From Sordaria brevicollis (Eukaryota; Ascomycota; Sordariomycetes; Sordariales; Sordariaceae), in NCBI GenBank assembly GCA_033439795.1, contig JAUTDP010000011.1, positions 248,001 through 312,000 on the forward strand: a DNA stretch of 64,000 bases. The letters run 5' to 3'. The notes below the pieces were generated by a model, which was not told where the DNA came from, did not search any database, and worked only from the letters and a program-made list of their open reading frames with translations. Below are positions 48,660 to 59,201 of the stretch, one piece after another. Every line of letters starts with the position of its first letter. Position 1 is the stretch's first letter. The translations under genes and the position numbers were made by a program.

Positions 48660-49919
48660 AGTAGATTATGCGTCCCCCTTGATAATACGCCTGAAAATAT
48701 ACCCGAGGTCAAATTTTTTCCTTTCATGTCAAGTCTACAACTGATCTGTGGCTGGTTTAAGTCACATATGTTCTTAACGGACTTTTGGTACTGGATAGGT
48801 ATTCCGTGGGTGGGAAGGTTGGAAGGTCGTAAAGTTGGAAATAGTCAACAGTGAAAAGAAGATGTGTATGTATGGGTACTCACTGGGGGGTTATGCTTGA
48901 ATTCTTCTTGGTAAGGTTACTTACTGACCGTGATACTACGCATAAAGTGATTTTATTCGAGCGTGCTCTAGATGGAGGTCGGTTAGCCTTGGTTACTAAC
49001 CAGCTTTATAGCTACGGACATATCTACGCAACGATATAAACAGGGTATCTATCCTTTTGTATGTGTCACTCCCCTTGTCTCACATACTACTGGTGATTCT
49101 GTGGTACTGTGGATGTAAAATCTTGAGATTCAGAGCTGTGACACAACCTAGTACCGGTATATTCACCACTCGGACGGACGTGATGACGATGAGGTCCGAC
49201 TTGAATCCATACCGAGTCTTACAGTACCTCACGCATTTGCTATGAAGAGCCATTGTTCAACCAGAAATGATCTTTGTTCATCCGGTTACTGAAAGTGAGT
49301 AAAGTCGACAAAAGCCGCATTGTGTCGTATATATACTTTCGACTTTTAGGTAGGCAAATTACCAGAATCACCAACACTCCTATCCCAAGAGCAGGTCAAG
49401 GACATAGCCAAAAGCACGCACAATCAATATTATAACCAGAACCATATTTGTCAACAGACTAGTCGATGGAAGATACCATAAAGTATTGGGATATCTCTAC
49501 TATCAACTAACGTTAAAACCTCTGCAAGTGCAAAGCCCCTAATGCAAAAAAAAACCAGCTTTATCCTATGTCTTTCTTGAGACTTTGTACCAGTAATCCG
49601 TCCCGTTACTTTCTCTCCACCCTGTCCATCCATCCCTATGTTTTCCTGTTTACCATTTCCATTTCTCCATTTGTTACTACTGCTGCTGCTGGGTATAATG
49701 AATAAAAAAACCAATAACTTTACATGTAAAAAAAACCACAACCACAACCACACCATACCATACCATGCCACTCAAGCTCTCTCAAGAAACAAGAAAAAGA
49801 AAATAGCCGATAGCCGATATAACACATGCTTCTACGTGTATGTATGAAGACATGAGCTACATACGCCACTCCTCTTGTCTTGTTTTGACTCGTCCGCTTT
49901 GTCCAATTTCAACCCACAA

Positions 49920-51290
49920 TCATTCTTCGTCTCCTTCATCATCCCCATATTCTTCCCCATCCTCTCCATATTCTTCGTCTCCTTCATCATCCCCATATTC
50001 TTCCCCATCCTCTCCATATTCTTCCTCTCCTTCATCATCCCCATCCTCTTCATCCTCTCCATATTCTTCATACCCTCCTTCTCCCTCACCACCACCTCCA
50101 GGCACATGCTGCTGCTGCTGTTGGCCTTGGCCTTGACCCTGTTCCTGTTGAGCAGCAGCAGCAGCCTGAGTCCGAGAACCAGAACCAGCAGCAACCTGCC
50201 GAGCTTCCACCTGCCGAGCTTCCACTTGTTGAGCTTGTTGAGCTTGAGCCCGCGCCTGAGTCTGGGCCTGAATAGCAGCCTGCTGAGCCTGAGCCCGAGC
50301 CTGAGCCTGAGCCTGAGTATGAGCAGCAACAACCGGTTCAGCTTGTTGAACCCAAGCCTGAAGCTGAGCCTGAATAGCAGCCTGGCGAGCCTGAGCCTGC
50401 GCTTGAGTTTGTTGAGTTTGATGCCGAGTTTGAAGTTGAGCCTCAATTTGAGCTTGAACCATAGCCTGAAGGTCAGCCTGAACCTGAGCTCGAGATCGCG
50501 CCTGAGCTTGAGGTTGCGCTTGAGGTTGAGCTTGAGGTTGAGCTTGAGGTTGCGCTTGAGGTTGAGCTTGAGGTTGAGGTTGAGGTTGAGGTTGAGGTTG
50601 AGGTTGAGGTTGAGGTTGAGGTTGAGGTTGAGCTTGAGGTTGAGCTTGAGGTTGAGCTTGAGGTTGAGCTTGAGGTTGAGCTTGAGGTTGAGCTTGAGGT
50701 TGAGCTTGAGGTTGAGCTTGAGGTTGAGTTTGAGCCTGAGCCCGAGCCCGAGCCTGAGCCCGAGCCCGAGCCTGAGCCCGAGCCCGAGCCTGAGCCCTAA
50801 CCCGAGCCTGAGCCCGAGCCTGAGCCCGAGCCTGAGCCTGAGTCTGAGCCTGCTGAGCTTGACCTTGATGCTGAGCCTGCTGAGCTTGATCCTGACCTTC
50901 CCGAGCTTGATACTGAGCCTCAGCTTGACCCTGAACCAAAGGCTCTAAAGTACCCTGCTGAACCCAAGCCTGAATCCGAGCCTGAGTAGCAGCTAGATTA
51001 GCCTGAGCCCGAGCCCGAGCCTGAGCCCGAGCCTGAGCCTGAGCCCGAGCCTGAGCCCGAGCCTGAGCCCGAGCCTGATTTACCCGAGCTTCAGCCATCT
51101 GCCTCAGTATCTGCATCTGCATCTCCCGCTCCCCCTGTTGCCATTCCAAAGGATTCATCCCTCCAGGGGCCGCCGCCATCTGCGCCTGCGCAGCCATTTC
51201 ATTCGCCGCCATACCATTCCCTTGTTCCACCGCTCCCGCCGCTCCCGCCACTCCCACCGCTCCCGCCGCTACTGCTGTCGGCGAGGCACC
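49920..51290 (-). other. In-frame 456-codon extension of Spt20 beyond its UAG stop
   Basis: Immediately after the TAG at 51293-51291 the Spt20 frame continues without a stop to TGA at 49922-49920. The extension begins [19 protein letters not shown]. It then carries [19 protein letters not shown] and [16 protein letters not shown], a diverged copy of GMANQMAAQMAAAGGMNPL in the Spt20 tail. QARAQA and QPQAQPQA repeats follow, then [14 protein letters not shown], and finally an acidic tail ([17 protein letters not shown]). The composition changes smoothly from that of the Spt20 tail, which supports shared coding history. It is expressed only if the UAG is edited or read through, or is an allele-specific nonsense change. 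No promoter or separate ATG at its start is apparent. Confidence 0.6.
50515..50735 (-). repeat. Hexanucleotide minisatellite encoding PQAQPQAQ
   Basis: About 35 tandem variants of GAGGTT/GAGCTT (plus strand). On the minus strand they encode alternating Pro-Gln and Ala-Gln. Unit length 6 keeps the frame whatever the copy number. Confidence 0.85.
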
Positions 51291-54200
51291 CTACATCCCC
51301 TGCTGCTGACCACCACCCTGACCCATCATCCCCTGCTGCTGCTGTCCTTGACCATTCTGTTGTTGACCACCCTGTTGCTGGCCCTGTTGATTTTGACCCT
51401 GTTGCTGTTGTTGAGCAGCCTGGGCAGCAGCAGCAGCCTGTTGAGCCTGCGCCTGAGCCGCCATCTGCATCTGCATCTGCTGTTGCAACTGCTGCATTTG
51501 CAAAGGATTCATCCCGCCGGCCGCCGCCATCTGAGCAGCCATTTGGTTCGCCATACCGTTCATTTGTCCAGCACCACCCATACCATTGGGCATCATCTGC
51601 TGTTGTCCTGGTCCTTGCTGCTGCGGCATCCCTCCTCCTTGGCCCATCTGCATTTGTCCGGGATTGCCACCGTTAGCAGCAACCACTTGAGCCATCTGTG
51701 CCATCATCTGCTGCGGAGTCATCTGTTGTCCTTGCTGCTGCTGGCCTCCATTTTGTTGTTGTTGACCTTGTTGCTGCTGCTGCTGTTGCTGCTGCTGTTG
51801 TTGCTGGGCTTGCAAGAATTTTTGCACGACGAGGCTCTTAGCGTGCGTGCGACAGTTCATCTTGAAAGTCTCCATTTCGTGGGGCGGGATGTTTTGTGCG
51901 CCGCCCCATTTTTCAGCAAAGCTCGGTAGTCTCTTAGAATACAGCGAGGTGGTGAGGTTGTTGATGTTCTGGAGGAGGACCGGGTTCATGCTCAAGGCTG
52001 CAAGTTGCTGTTGGCTTACTTGCATTCCGCCGTGTGGCATACCGGGCTGGGGTCGGGGAACACCGACGCCGACTTGGCCGGGCATGCCGGGTTGGCCGCC
52101 GGGAGTGGAAACGCCGGGCTGGCCTTGTTGTTGTGCGGCTTGCTGAGCGGCGGCTTGTTGTTGTTGGAGCATCTGCTGTTGTTGCTGCTGCTGTTGACGC
52201 ATAGCAAGCTGTTGCTGCATAAGGGCTACTTGTTGAGGGTTAAGGTTCGGCATGTTCGCCATGTTGATCATACCCGCTTGACCTGGCTGACCGGCCATTC
52301 CCTGGCGCATTTGTTGTCCGATATAATGCTGCTGCTGCTGCTGCTGCTGCATGCTAGCCAGCTGGGCAGTGTACCGAGCAGCCATTTCCTGGGATCCAGG
52401 AGCCATCATGTGCGGCTGCTGTTGTTGTTGACGAGCAGCCATCAACTGTTGCTGGGCGATCCGCTGTTGTAGCTGGGCTTGTGTCAATTGTCCGGCCATC
52501 ATAGGGTGCCCTTGTCCTCGGAGTTGGGCGGCAGCCATTTGTTGCTGGAGCATACGCTGTTGATTTGCAATGAATGCTGCGGCTTGCTGGGGATTCATGC
52601 CTTGTGGAGGTGCGGCAATCTGGCCCATTCCCGCCCCCGCGTTCATCATCATGGGCTGGCCGACTACCTGGCCCGCCATCATTCCCGGTGGTGGGCTGGT
52701 CTGGGTCGGGCGTGGTGTTGGGACGACGGAGGGACGGCTCATGGGTGTTGCGTGGACCATGTTAGGTGTTGCGCTGGGCATCCTGGGCGTTCCTGCCGCG
52801 TGACTCTGTTGACTGCCTCTAGCAGACATGCTGGCCGCCATAGGAACAGACATCGGGCCATGGCTTTGAGCCACGGATGGAGGTCGTGCTGGGCTCCCGC
52901 CCATGTTAGAGTTGGAAGCTTGCATGGCCACACTGTTAACCATGGGCGACGATGCCGCCTGTGGCGTATTTTGTCGGATGATAGGCGATGACGCTTGGCC
53001 TTGTGATACTTGCGGGAATCGGGCCACTCCGTTCGGCAAGTTGTTGCCCAGATTCGGACTGTTTTGTAGAGTAACAGGGATAGTGTGTGGCGTGCCAATT
53101 GAATTGGGCTGCTGTTGCTGCTGTTGAGCCTGTTGCTGGACTTGCTGCTGGGCTTGTTGTTGAGCGGCCTGTTGCTGAGCTTGGGCTTGCTGCTGTTGTT
53201 GCTGCTGAAGCTGCTGCTGTTGGAGTTGTTGTTGTTGGAGCTGAGCTTGTTGCTGTTGCATTTGGGCTTGCTGAAGTTGAGCTTGTTGCAATCTCTTCTG
53301 CATCTGCTCCTTCTTCAGACGTTCCTGGGTCTCCATCTGCTTCTGTTGAGCAAGGAGCAACGCCTGTTGCTGCTGATTCGCCTGGGCCTGGGCCTGGGCC
53401 TGGGCTGCCGCTTCCATTTGTTGCTGCTTCGCTGCTGCCTGAGCTGCCAGCTGCTGCTGTGCCTGCGCTTCCCTTTTCAAGTTGAGTAACCGCCGGTTTT
53501 CAGCCTCCTGAGCTTCCTTCTCAGCCTTCTCCTGTTCCACCTTGGCTTTGATCTCCTCCAGAAGCTGGAACTGGTGAAACCGCGGCTCGAACCCTGATCC
53601 AGGCGCTTGGCCTGCTCCGTCCGACCCATGACCAGCGCCTTGAGCGGCCGCAGCCCGGGCAGCGTTATTCTCGTCACAGGCAAGCATGTATTGGACTTCC
53701 TGCCTAGCGTTGGCATCTTCTTCTGCCAGCTCGGCTTCCGTCTTCTTGCGTCGCTTGGGTTCTGGTGGAGGCTGCGAATGAGCCGGGTCCTCCATCATTT
53801 GCTGTTCAAGCTTTACGATGAGCTGTTCAGCATCTCTTGTCGGTTCCAAATCCAAAGGTGGCTGCGTATGCAACAAGATCTGGCTCTCAGCGGCCACAAG
53901 AGTATTCGCCCCCAATTCAACCTGGTCTATCCTTCTTTTCTTGCTGGGCGGGCCCATGGGCGTCTGTACCGGCTGGGGACCGGCGCCGGGAGTTGGCGGG
54001 ACCGCAATCATAGCCTTGGCCATGGGATTGACGATGCCCAAAGCCAGGTCTTTAGCCAGACTCTCGGGCGTGGGACGGAGCACAATGGTTTGAACCCTGG
54101 GTTTGTCCGCCTCTTGGTTATTTTGGCCCTCGGCCTGTCCGTTCTGTGCCGGGACATTCTCCTTATCGTCGCCCTTTGTATCCTCGTGCTTCGCAACTCC

Positions 54201-54968
54201 GTTGGGTTGGGCGCCCTGGTGCTCCTGGAGAGCCTCCTTAGGGTAGGGCGCAAAGGGCGAGGGAGTAACATAGGGAGACCACCTGTGGATGGAGTGGTCC
54301 GTTGAAGCTGGAGTTGGTTTTGCCGAGGCCTTGGTCGGAGCAGTGGCAGGCATATGGGTGTAGGTTTGCACAATCATGCAGCCGTCGTAGAAGTTAACGC
54401 CCTGGTCATAGAAGAAGGGGATGAGATCGTGAGGAACTGTCCGGGCCTTGAGGTGGGGGAACAGGGCCATGCCAATGGGTGATTTGTAGTTGCACACGGT
54501 CTCCATGTTCTGGAAGCGCCAGTGTTTCTGGTATATATGGATGATCAACGAGGGTGGGACGCCGCGGTGCTTCTTCAGAAACTCTTTGTCGGTTAGTCGG
54601 ACGTTAAGGGCAGACGGTGCCTCGGCGAGGGTAGCAGAAGTCGGAGGATGTTGAGCACTTCCGGGAACTGGGCCATGGCCGGACGGAGCCCTGTTGCGAG
54701 GGCGGTTCGGGGGGTGTGGTCGAGCAGGAGAGCCGTTGGTTAATGAGTTTGCGCCGGGGGGATTCGACGGCTGGCGAGCGGCGGACGGGGCGCGTTTCGC
54801 AGACATTAGAGGAGAAGCGGAGTTTGGCGAGGCAGTGTTGATGCCGTTCGTCTGAATTCCCGGGGGAATAGGTCGCTTGATCTTGGATGTGCCTGCTGGC
54901 GGCGGCGGTGGTGGCGGTTGAGGTTGGGCCATCTGAGGTGACGCGCTGACGGCGGTAGCGGGGCCCAT
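51291..54968 (-). CDS. SPT20: Spt20, SAGA transcriptional coactivator subunit
   Basis: Uninterrupted 1225-residue frame from the ATG at 54968 to TAG at 51293-51291. Residues about 121-206 form the Spt20 family domain: LTDKEFLKKHRGVPPSLIIH, IYQKHWRFQN, HDLIPFFYDQGVNFYDGCMI. Conserved HRWSPYVTPSPFAPYP (about 232-247) and VQTIVLRPTPESLAKDLALG (about 294-315) follow. Two basic clusters, PSKKRRIDQ and PKRRKKTEAE, are probable nuclear localisation signals. The remaining 700 residues are Gln/Ala/Met/Pro-rich with long polyQ runs, typical of fungal coactivators. Spt20 is a structural subunit needed for SAGA integrity and for recruitment of TBP and histone acetylation at promoters. The frame continues past the UAG for 456 codons (separate entry), so the natural protein may be longer. 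Confidence 0.92.
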   Translation of the reverse strand: MGPATAVSASPQMAQPQPPPPPPPAGTSKIKRPIPPGIQTNGINTASPNSASPLMSAKRAPSAARQPSNPPGANSLTNGSPARPHPPNRPRNRAPSGHGPVPGSAQHPPTSATLAEAPSALNVRLTDKEFLKKHRGVPPSLIIHIYQKHWRFQNMETVCNYKSPIGMALFPHLKARTVPHDLIPFFYDQGVNFYDGCMIVQTYTHMPATAPTKASAKPTPASTDHSIHRWSPYVTPSPFAPYPKEALQEHQGAQPNGVAKHEDTKGDDKENVPAQNGQAEGQNNQEADKPRVQTIVLRPTPESLAKDLALGIVNPMAKAMIAVPPTPGAGPQPVQTPMGPPSKKRRIDQVELGANTLVAAESQILLHTQPPLDLEPTRDAEQLIVKLEQQMMEDPAHSQPPPEPKRRKKTEAELAEEDANARQEVQYMLACDENNAARAAAAQGAGHGSDGAGQAPGSGFEPRFHQFQLLEEIKAKVEQEKAEKEAQEAENRRLLNLKREAQAQQQLAAQAAAKQQQMEAAAQAQAQAQANQQQQALLLAQQKQMETQERLKKEQMQKRLQQAQLQQAQMQQQQAQLQQQQLQQQQLQQQQQQQAQAQQQAAQQQAQQQVQQQAQQQQQQPNSIGTPHTIPVTLQNSPNLGNNLPNGVARFPQVSQGQASSPIIRQNTPQAASSPMVNSVAMQASNSNMGGSPARPPSVAQSHGPMSVPMAASMSARGSQQSHAAGTPRMPSATPNMVHATPMSRPSVVPTPRPTQTSPPPGMMAGQVVGQPMMMNAGAGMGQIAAPPQGMNPQQAAAFIANQQRMLQQQMAAAQLRGQGHPMMAGQLTQAQLQQRIAQQQLMAARQQQQQPHMMAPGSQEMAARYTAQLASMQQQQQQQHYIGQQMRQGMAGQPGQAGMINMANMPNLNPQQVALMQQQLAMRQQQQQQQQMLQQQQAAAQQAAQQQGQPGVSTPGGQPGMPGQVGVGVPRPQPGMPHGGMQVSQQQLAALSMNPVLLQNINNLTTSLYSKRLPSFAEKWGGAQNIPPHEMETFKMNCRTHAKSLVVQKFLQAQQQQQQQQQQQQQGQQQQNGGQQQQGQQMTPQQMMAQMAQVVAANGGNPGQMQMGQGGGMPQQQGPGQQQMMPNGMGGAGQMNGMANQMAAQMAAAGGMNPLQMQQLQQQMQMQMAAQAQAQQAAAAAQAAQQQQQGQNQQGQQQGGQQQNGQGQQQQGMMGQGGGQQQGM

Positions 54969-56812
54969 TGTGAATGTTGGTATTGAGTATGCCGTCTGGT
55001 GCCCCAGGGGCGACCTCGTAGGTAGATTAAAGTTCCGACTCTTGTCCTATCCTCCTATGCGACCGCGTTTACGTTGGAACGAGATCGGTCGGACGTGATG
55101 TGGTCGCTGGTCGGGTGGGTATCGGATGTTCAGGGTTGAGGTAGTTGGAGGTCGGTTGACTAAAAGGGAACGTAACGCGGAGAGGGCCGCTTCGCGATGA
55201 TCGGTGATCCAACGGTTTGGTGTGGATAGAGTCTCTCTCTCTCTCTTTGGCGGACGTCAGCAGCCGAGCACAGTGGTCATGTCGTCGGGGGGCCTGTTTG
55301 TCAATGGGGACGTCGTCGACGGAGGGGATAGTAGGGAGTCGAGGTGGTTGTTGTTGACATGTGCGGTAGGTAATGACGGCTATGGATGATGATGATGGAA
55401 TTGAACTAACCGATGGAAAGTCGAAGGAGAAAGGACAAAGTTCTGATGATGCAGTCCAACGTCTGCTCACTGTTTCTTGCTTGTCGTTTCGGTTGCGAAA
55501 GCGTTGGTCGCAATTGGAGGTCGAGCCTTGGCGCTAACCCCTGTGTGCGTCAAAGGGATCCCGTCGTAACTGCGGCTTCCTTGTGACAGGGCGATTGGGA
55601 GTCGAATACCGCTAGCGGGTGTTGCTAATAGTGATAATAAGGGACTTCTGTAGGGCAGATGTCACTGTAGAGGTACGCTGTAGCTTTTGGTTATATGCCC
55701 GTAACCCACTAACAGACTGTGGGGCTCCTGTCGAGTTAAAAGTGGGAACAGTTCAACTGCTCATCCCGTCCCGTTCACTTCGACAACGACGACGAGTGTG
55801 GTAATGGTCGCCGGTAACCTGCCACCGAGAAAAGCGCTTCAGGGTCCGATAAAGGGAATCCCGAAACGAACCGTTATGGTGTTGACAGCAAGTCGATGAC
55901 GCCTTATGTCGAAATATTATCAGGTGAACGACCTTGCTTGCTGCTCCCGATGATATCTCTAGTGCTGATAAAAAGAGATGTGATGTTGAGCCTCATGGAG
56001 GAGAGAAGAACCAAGAGGGAAGAGAGGGCGGAGGTCGACCGCCCCGTTTTGTCTTGAAAAGGCCGGTAAGACAAAAAAACAAAGATGGGACCTTGACCCA
56101 AGACCCCGATGTATGTGGCCTACCTGCATACAGACGGGAAGTGCATACAGCGCTTCACGTGTATAGTCAACTTGGTATAAAACCAGTGAAGTGAGTAACC
56201 ATTCATTGACTTCGCAGAGATCAATCATGTCTTAGGGTTATATGCGGTGACTGTTGAGTGGTTACTCTAGAATAACTACACTCAATATTTTCAGCGATAA
56301 CATCCCTCGAATATGTTGACGGCGAAGTTAGGTTGTTATTCACGGTCCCGTACCCCGTGAATAATCAAGATGCAAAACTAGCACACAAAAGTAATGTGCC
56401 CGTCTCTTCGGCGAAGCTAAGATGTTTCGTGCCAGGCAGTTCGACCCCTTTTCAACAGAGCGTGGCAGCAGTCCCAAAGGCTATCCAGAGCAGCTGTGAA
56501 CCAAGTTGTCGACCTCACCGTCCTTGATCTTCCGCCTTGCATCCGTCCCATACGTTTCACTCCCTGGCAATCACGGGAGAAGAGTAAGATCGGCCATCCA
56601 CATCATCAAATCCTCGGATTTTCTATCCCACCCATCCATACCGACCATATGTTACCCAAAGACCCAAATAAACACTTTCTGTCGTCGTGTCATATCCCGA
56701 TATCCGCAAACATACCCAAATAACAATAGTGGTATACAACAACAACAGCAACAGCAACAAAACAAGGATATCATCATCGCTTCGCTTATCCCTTTTCCAT
56801 CTAGGAGCAGTT
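54969..56812. other. Intergenic: Spt20 promoter and leader, Pex22-like 3' region
   Basis: No supported gene. A CT tract at 55229-55246 and dense GTCG/GACG-rich sequence at 55050-55480 lie in the likely Spt20 5' leader; such long leaders are common for fungal regulators. Short open frames near 55934-56194 and 56333-56527 show no domain. Confidence 0.55.
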
Positions 56813-58184
56813 TTACTCCCGTCCCTGAACCCTCCTAATCCAATCATCACCAAGCTTACCCGCCCTCACATCAACAACCACCACTCCCCTCCCCTTTCCG
56901 ACGCGTTCTTCCTTTTGCCACCACTTTGTCTCTTCCGCTTCCTTCTTCTTTTCCTTCTCGCCGTTCTTCTCCGTGTCGGCGTCGTCCTCAGAGTCAGAAT
57001 CGGCAAGACCACCGTCTCCGGACTCAGCGCCGACTACCAAGACGATGTCGTGCCTGAGCCATGTCTGGAGAGAGGTGATTACGCTTCCGTCGGGACCGGC
57101 GAGAGATTCCTGGAGATAAATGATTTCGGGCTGGATGTGACGGAGGATGTGGGAGTGGCCGGCGGGAGTGGAGAATGTGAGGATGTGAGAGGGCTTGGAG
57201 ACGAGAGCGGCGGCTTGGTTGTAGAGGGAGGTGTAGGCGGAGTCGGCACTGTTATTAGTGTTAGTAACTTGTGAAAACAGAAGAGGGCAGATAATAACGA
57301 GGAGGAAACGTACAGAGGGTCCTTGTCCTTGCTCTCCGCAGGGGTCTCGGCTTCAATGTTGGAAAAGGAAGAGCTAAGCGATGGCGGCTTGGAAGAGTCT
57401 TCGGACTTGTCCTTGAGTTGGGGAGCGTAGATCAAAACATAGAGCTTGGTAAGAGAGAGATCGATGTTGCGAGGGATGTGAGAGAGGATGGACTGCAGTA
57501 GTACGGTTGTTAGTGACCAGACCATAGCTTCTCTTCAGACAGACAACCACTTACAGCATGTTCAACCTCGTCATCACCAGCTTCGACATGGTTCTCGGCC
57601 GAGATAATAATAGCAACCTTTTTCCGGCGTTGGTTCTTGTTGGCAGTAGAAGCGGTAACCGGGGCAGTAATAGTGGTGGGTTCAACAACGGGGGCGGAGG
57701 AACTAGTAGCAACATTCTCAACCTGTTTCTTCGTATCCGGGTCGGACCACGTCTCGTCGTCAGCAAACTCGCTCCTCAGGCTGTCTTCCTCGCGGATGGC
57801 GGAAAGGGCGGTACCCACAGCTGCGCCTGCTGCAGTCACGCCGGCGGCGACCTGTCGCTTCGCGCTGTTGAAGAAGTCGGCCGGACTCGGGGTGCGCCGG
57901 AGGCCCCATCCTCCTGATTCGGTCTGCTGCTGTGCTTGGACATTCGGGGAATGGGCTGGCGGCTTGAGACGACCTTCACCGGAGGCTCCGTAGGGCGGGT
58001 TCTCGCCATAGTCGGCGTTCTCGTAGTCGAGGTCCTGGAGTTGCGAGTTGGTCTCGTGCTCGTCGGACCGGTCCTTGCGCTGGCTCCAGATCCATGCTGC
58101 CACGCTGACGGTAGCAACGGCGGCCGTCACGACCAGCGGCACCCAAGTACCAAGAGCGCCATTACGGCGTCTGTCGTTGGACAT
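56813..58184 (-). CDS. PEX22: Pex22-like peroxin, membrane anchor of the Pex4 ubiquitin-conjugating enzyme
   Basis: Exons on the minus strand are 58184-57555, 57492-57314 and 57248-56813 (414 residues, TAA). Introns have GTAAGT and GTACGT donors. Residues about 10-33 (GALGTWVPLVVTAAVATVSV plus AAWIW) form a single N-terminal membrane anchor. The middle has the family segment LRRTPSPADFFNSAKRQVAA. The C-terminal Rossmann-like domain reads KVAIIISAENH, HASILSHIP, KLYVLIYAPQLK, SHILTFSTPAGHSHILRHIQ, PEIIYLQESLAGPDG, VLVVGAESG and WWQKEERVGKGRGVVVVD. In filamentous fungi this protein anchors Pex4 to the peroxisome for Pex5 receptor recycling. Its start lies about 1 kb from the divergent eIF2B gamma gene. 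The family assignment is firm; orthology to yeast Pex22 rests on architecture. Confidence 0.88.
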
Positions 58185-59201
58185 ATTGCGATCGAAGTGG
58201 CGATAAAGATATTATTGTTTTGTATCGACTGGTTCTAGAAAGTCGTTGACATGGCACTGTCGAGTGTAAGCGGTGTCGAGCTGTCTGCCGGGTATCGAGA
58301 ACCGAGTCGCTTTCGTCTTTCGTCCCAACTCGCAAGGCACACTTTCCAGTCCAACAAACAAGAAGATAAAGATGACCGAGGATGTTTGCGACAAGTGAGG
58401 AGAAGAAGAAAGATGGGCGGAAATGCTGTGGCTGGTCGCTAGCAAGTTACCGAATAGCGGCCCACTGAAGTGACCGTAGGGCGGAGTCTATCGCGTATCG
58501 GCGAGCGGCAGACTGGGGGAGAGGTAGGGGTCGTCGACTGGGCGAAACTGCTGGGGTCCTGGGGAAGTGGATGCCTTGTTCAGCTACACATTTCATAGAT
58601 GGAAGGCTGGAGATGTTGGTGAGAGCGTCAAGCCAACGAGGACGGAGAGTTCAGCTGGATGACCAGCCCTCATGACGCCGCAAAGCCAACCGAGGCTTGT
58701 GGTTGGTCGGACAAGACCAAAAGCTGAACATCTTGAAGGAAAGAGCTTTAAGAGGCAGTCGTGACCATGCTCCCAATTTCAGATTTCAAACGATATGTCC
58801 GCCAAGCCTTTCCAGTGAGCACTTGACCGCATTCAGCTTGGCAGCGAAAATCAGGGCGTGTCTCCAGTGAATTGCTCACCTGCACGCCCTCTGCTTTTGA
58901 TCAAACTGTAAGAGGGCACGGGCCACTTCACCTCAATGCCCCTCCATTCTGTGAGAGAGCTTTCAACTTTCATTGAGACTTTGCGATTGTGAGTCAAGAA
59001 ATCGATATTCCAGCAAGACAATTCACCACCTTTTTACAAAAAAAATCGACGATAAAGAAACAACACCAGCGCCCGAGATTTGACTTTACTGCGCCGTTGT
59101 TTCTCCGTCGACATAGATACCCGACACCATAATACCCGGTGTCACCATTTTCCCCTCATCGACGACGACGACCACTCAGTTTCTCACAAAATATCGCCAA
59201 A
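58185..59201. promoter_or_regulatory. Shared divergent promoter region, Pex22-like and eIF2B gamma genes
   Basis: 1017 bp separate the two divergent start codons. No gene was seen. The eIF2B gamma ATG sits in an optimal GCCAAAATGCC context. Specific factor sites were not identified. Confidence 0.5.

Larger units (their letters stand above)
42561..49919. other. 7.4-kb stretch without a supported gene
   Basis: The base composition returns abruptly to normal after the copia element. Open frames up to 286 codons exist (42486-43346, which starts inside the LTR; 42979-43668; 43860-44531; 45836-46151), but they are Ser/Pro/Leu/Arg-rich, lack domains and show no consistent codon bias. The region is rich in simple repeats: TACCTTAGC/CTACC units, GGGCAA units, CCTGATG units and a G28 tract. 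The last kilobase is probably the Spt20 3' UTR. Confidence 0.5.

Noticed and set aside
49875..50948. 357-codon plus-strand frame rich in Leu/Ser/Arg
   Set aside because: It is the antisense shadow of the hexanucleotide-repeat part of the Spt20 extension; it has no domain and its repetitive composition is forced by the opposite strand.
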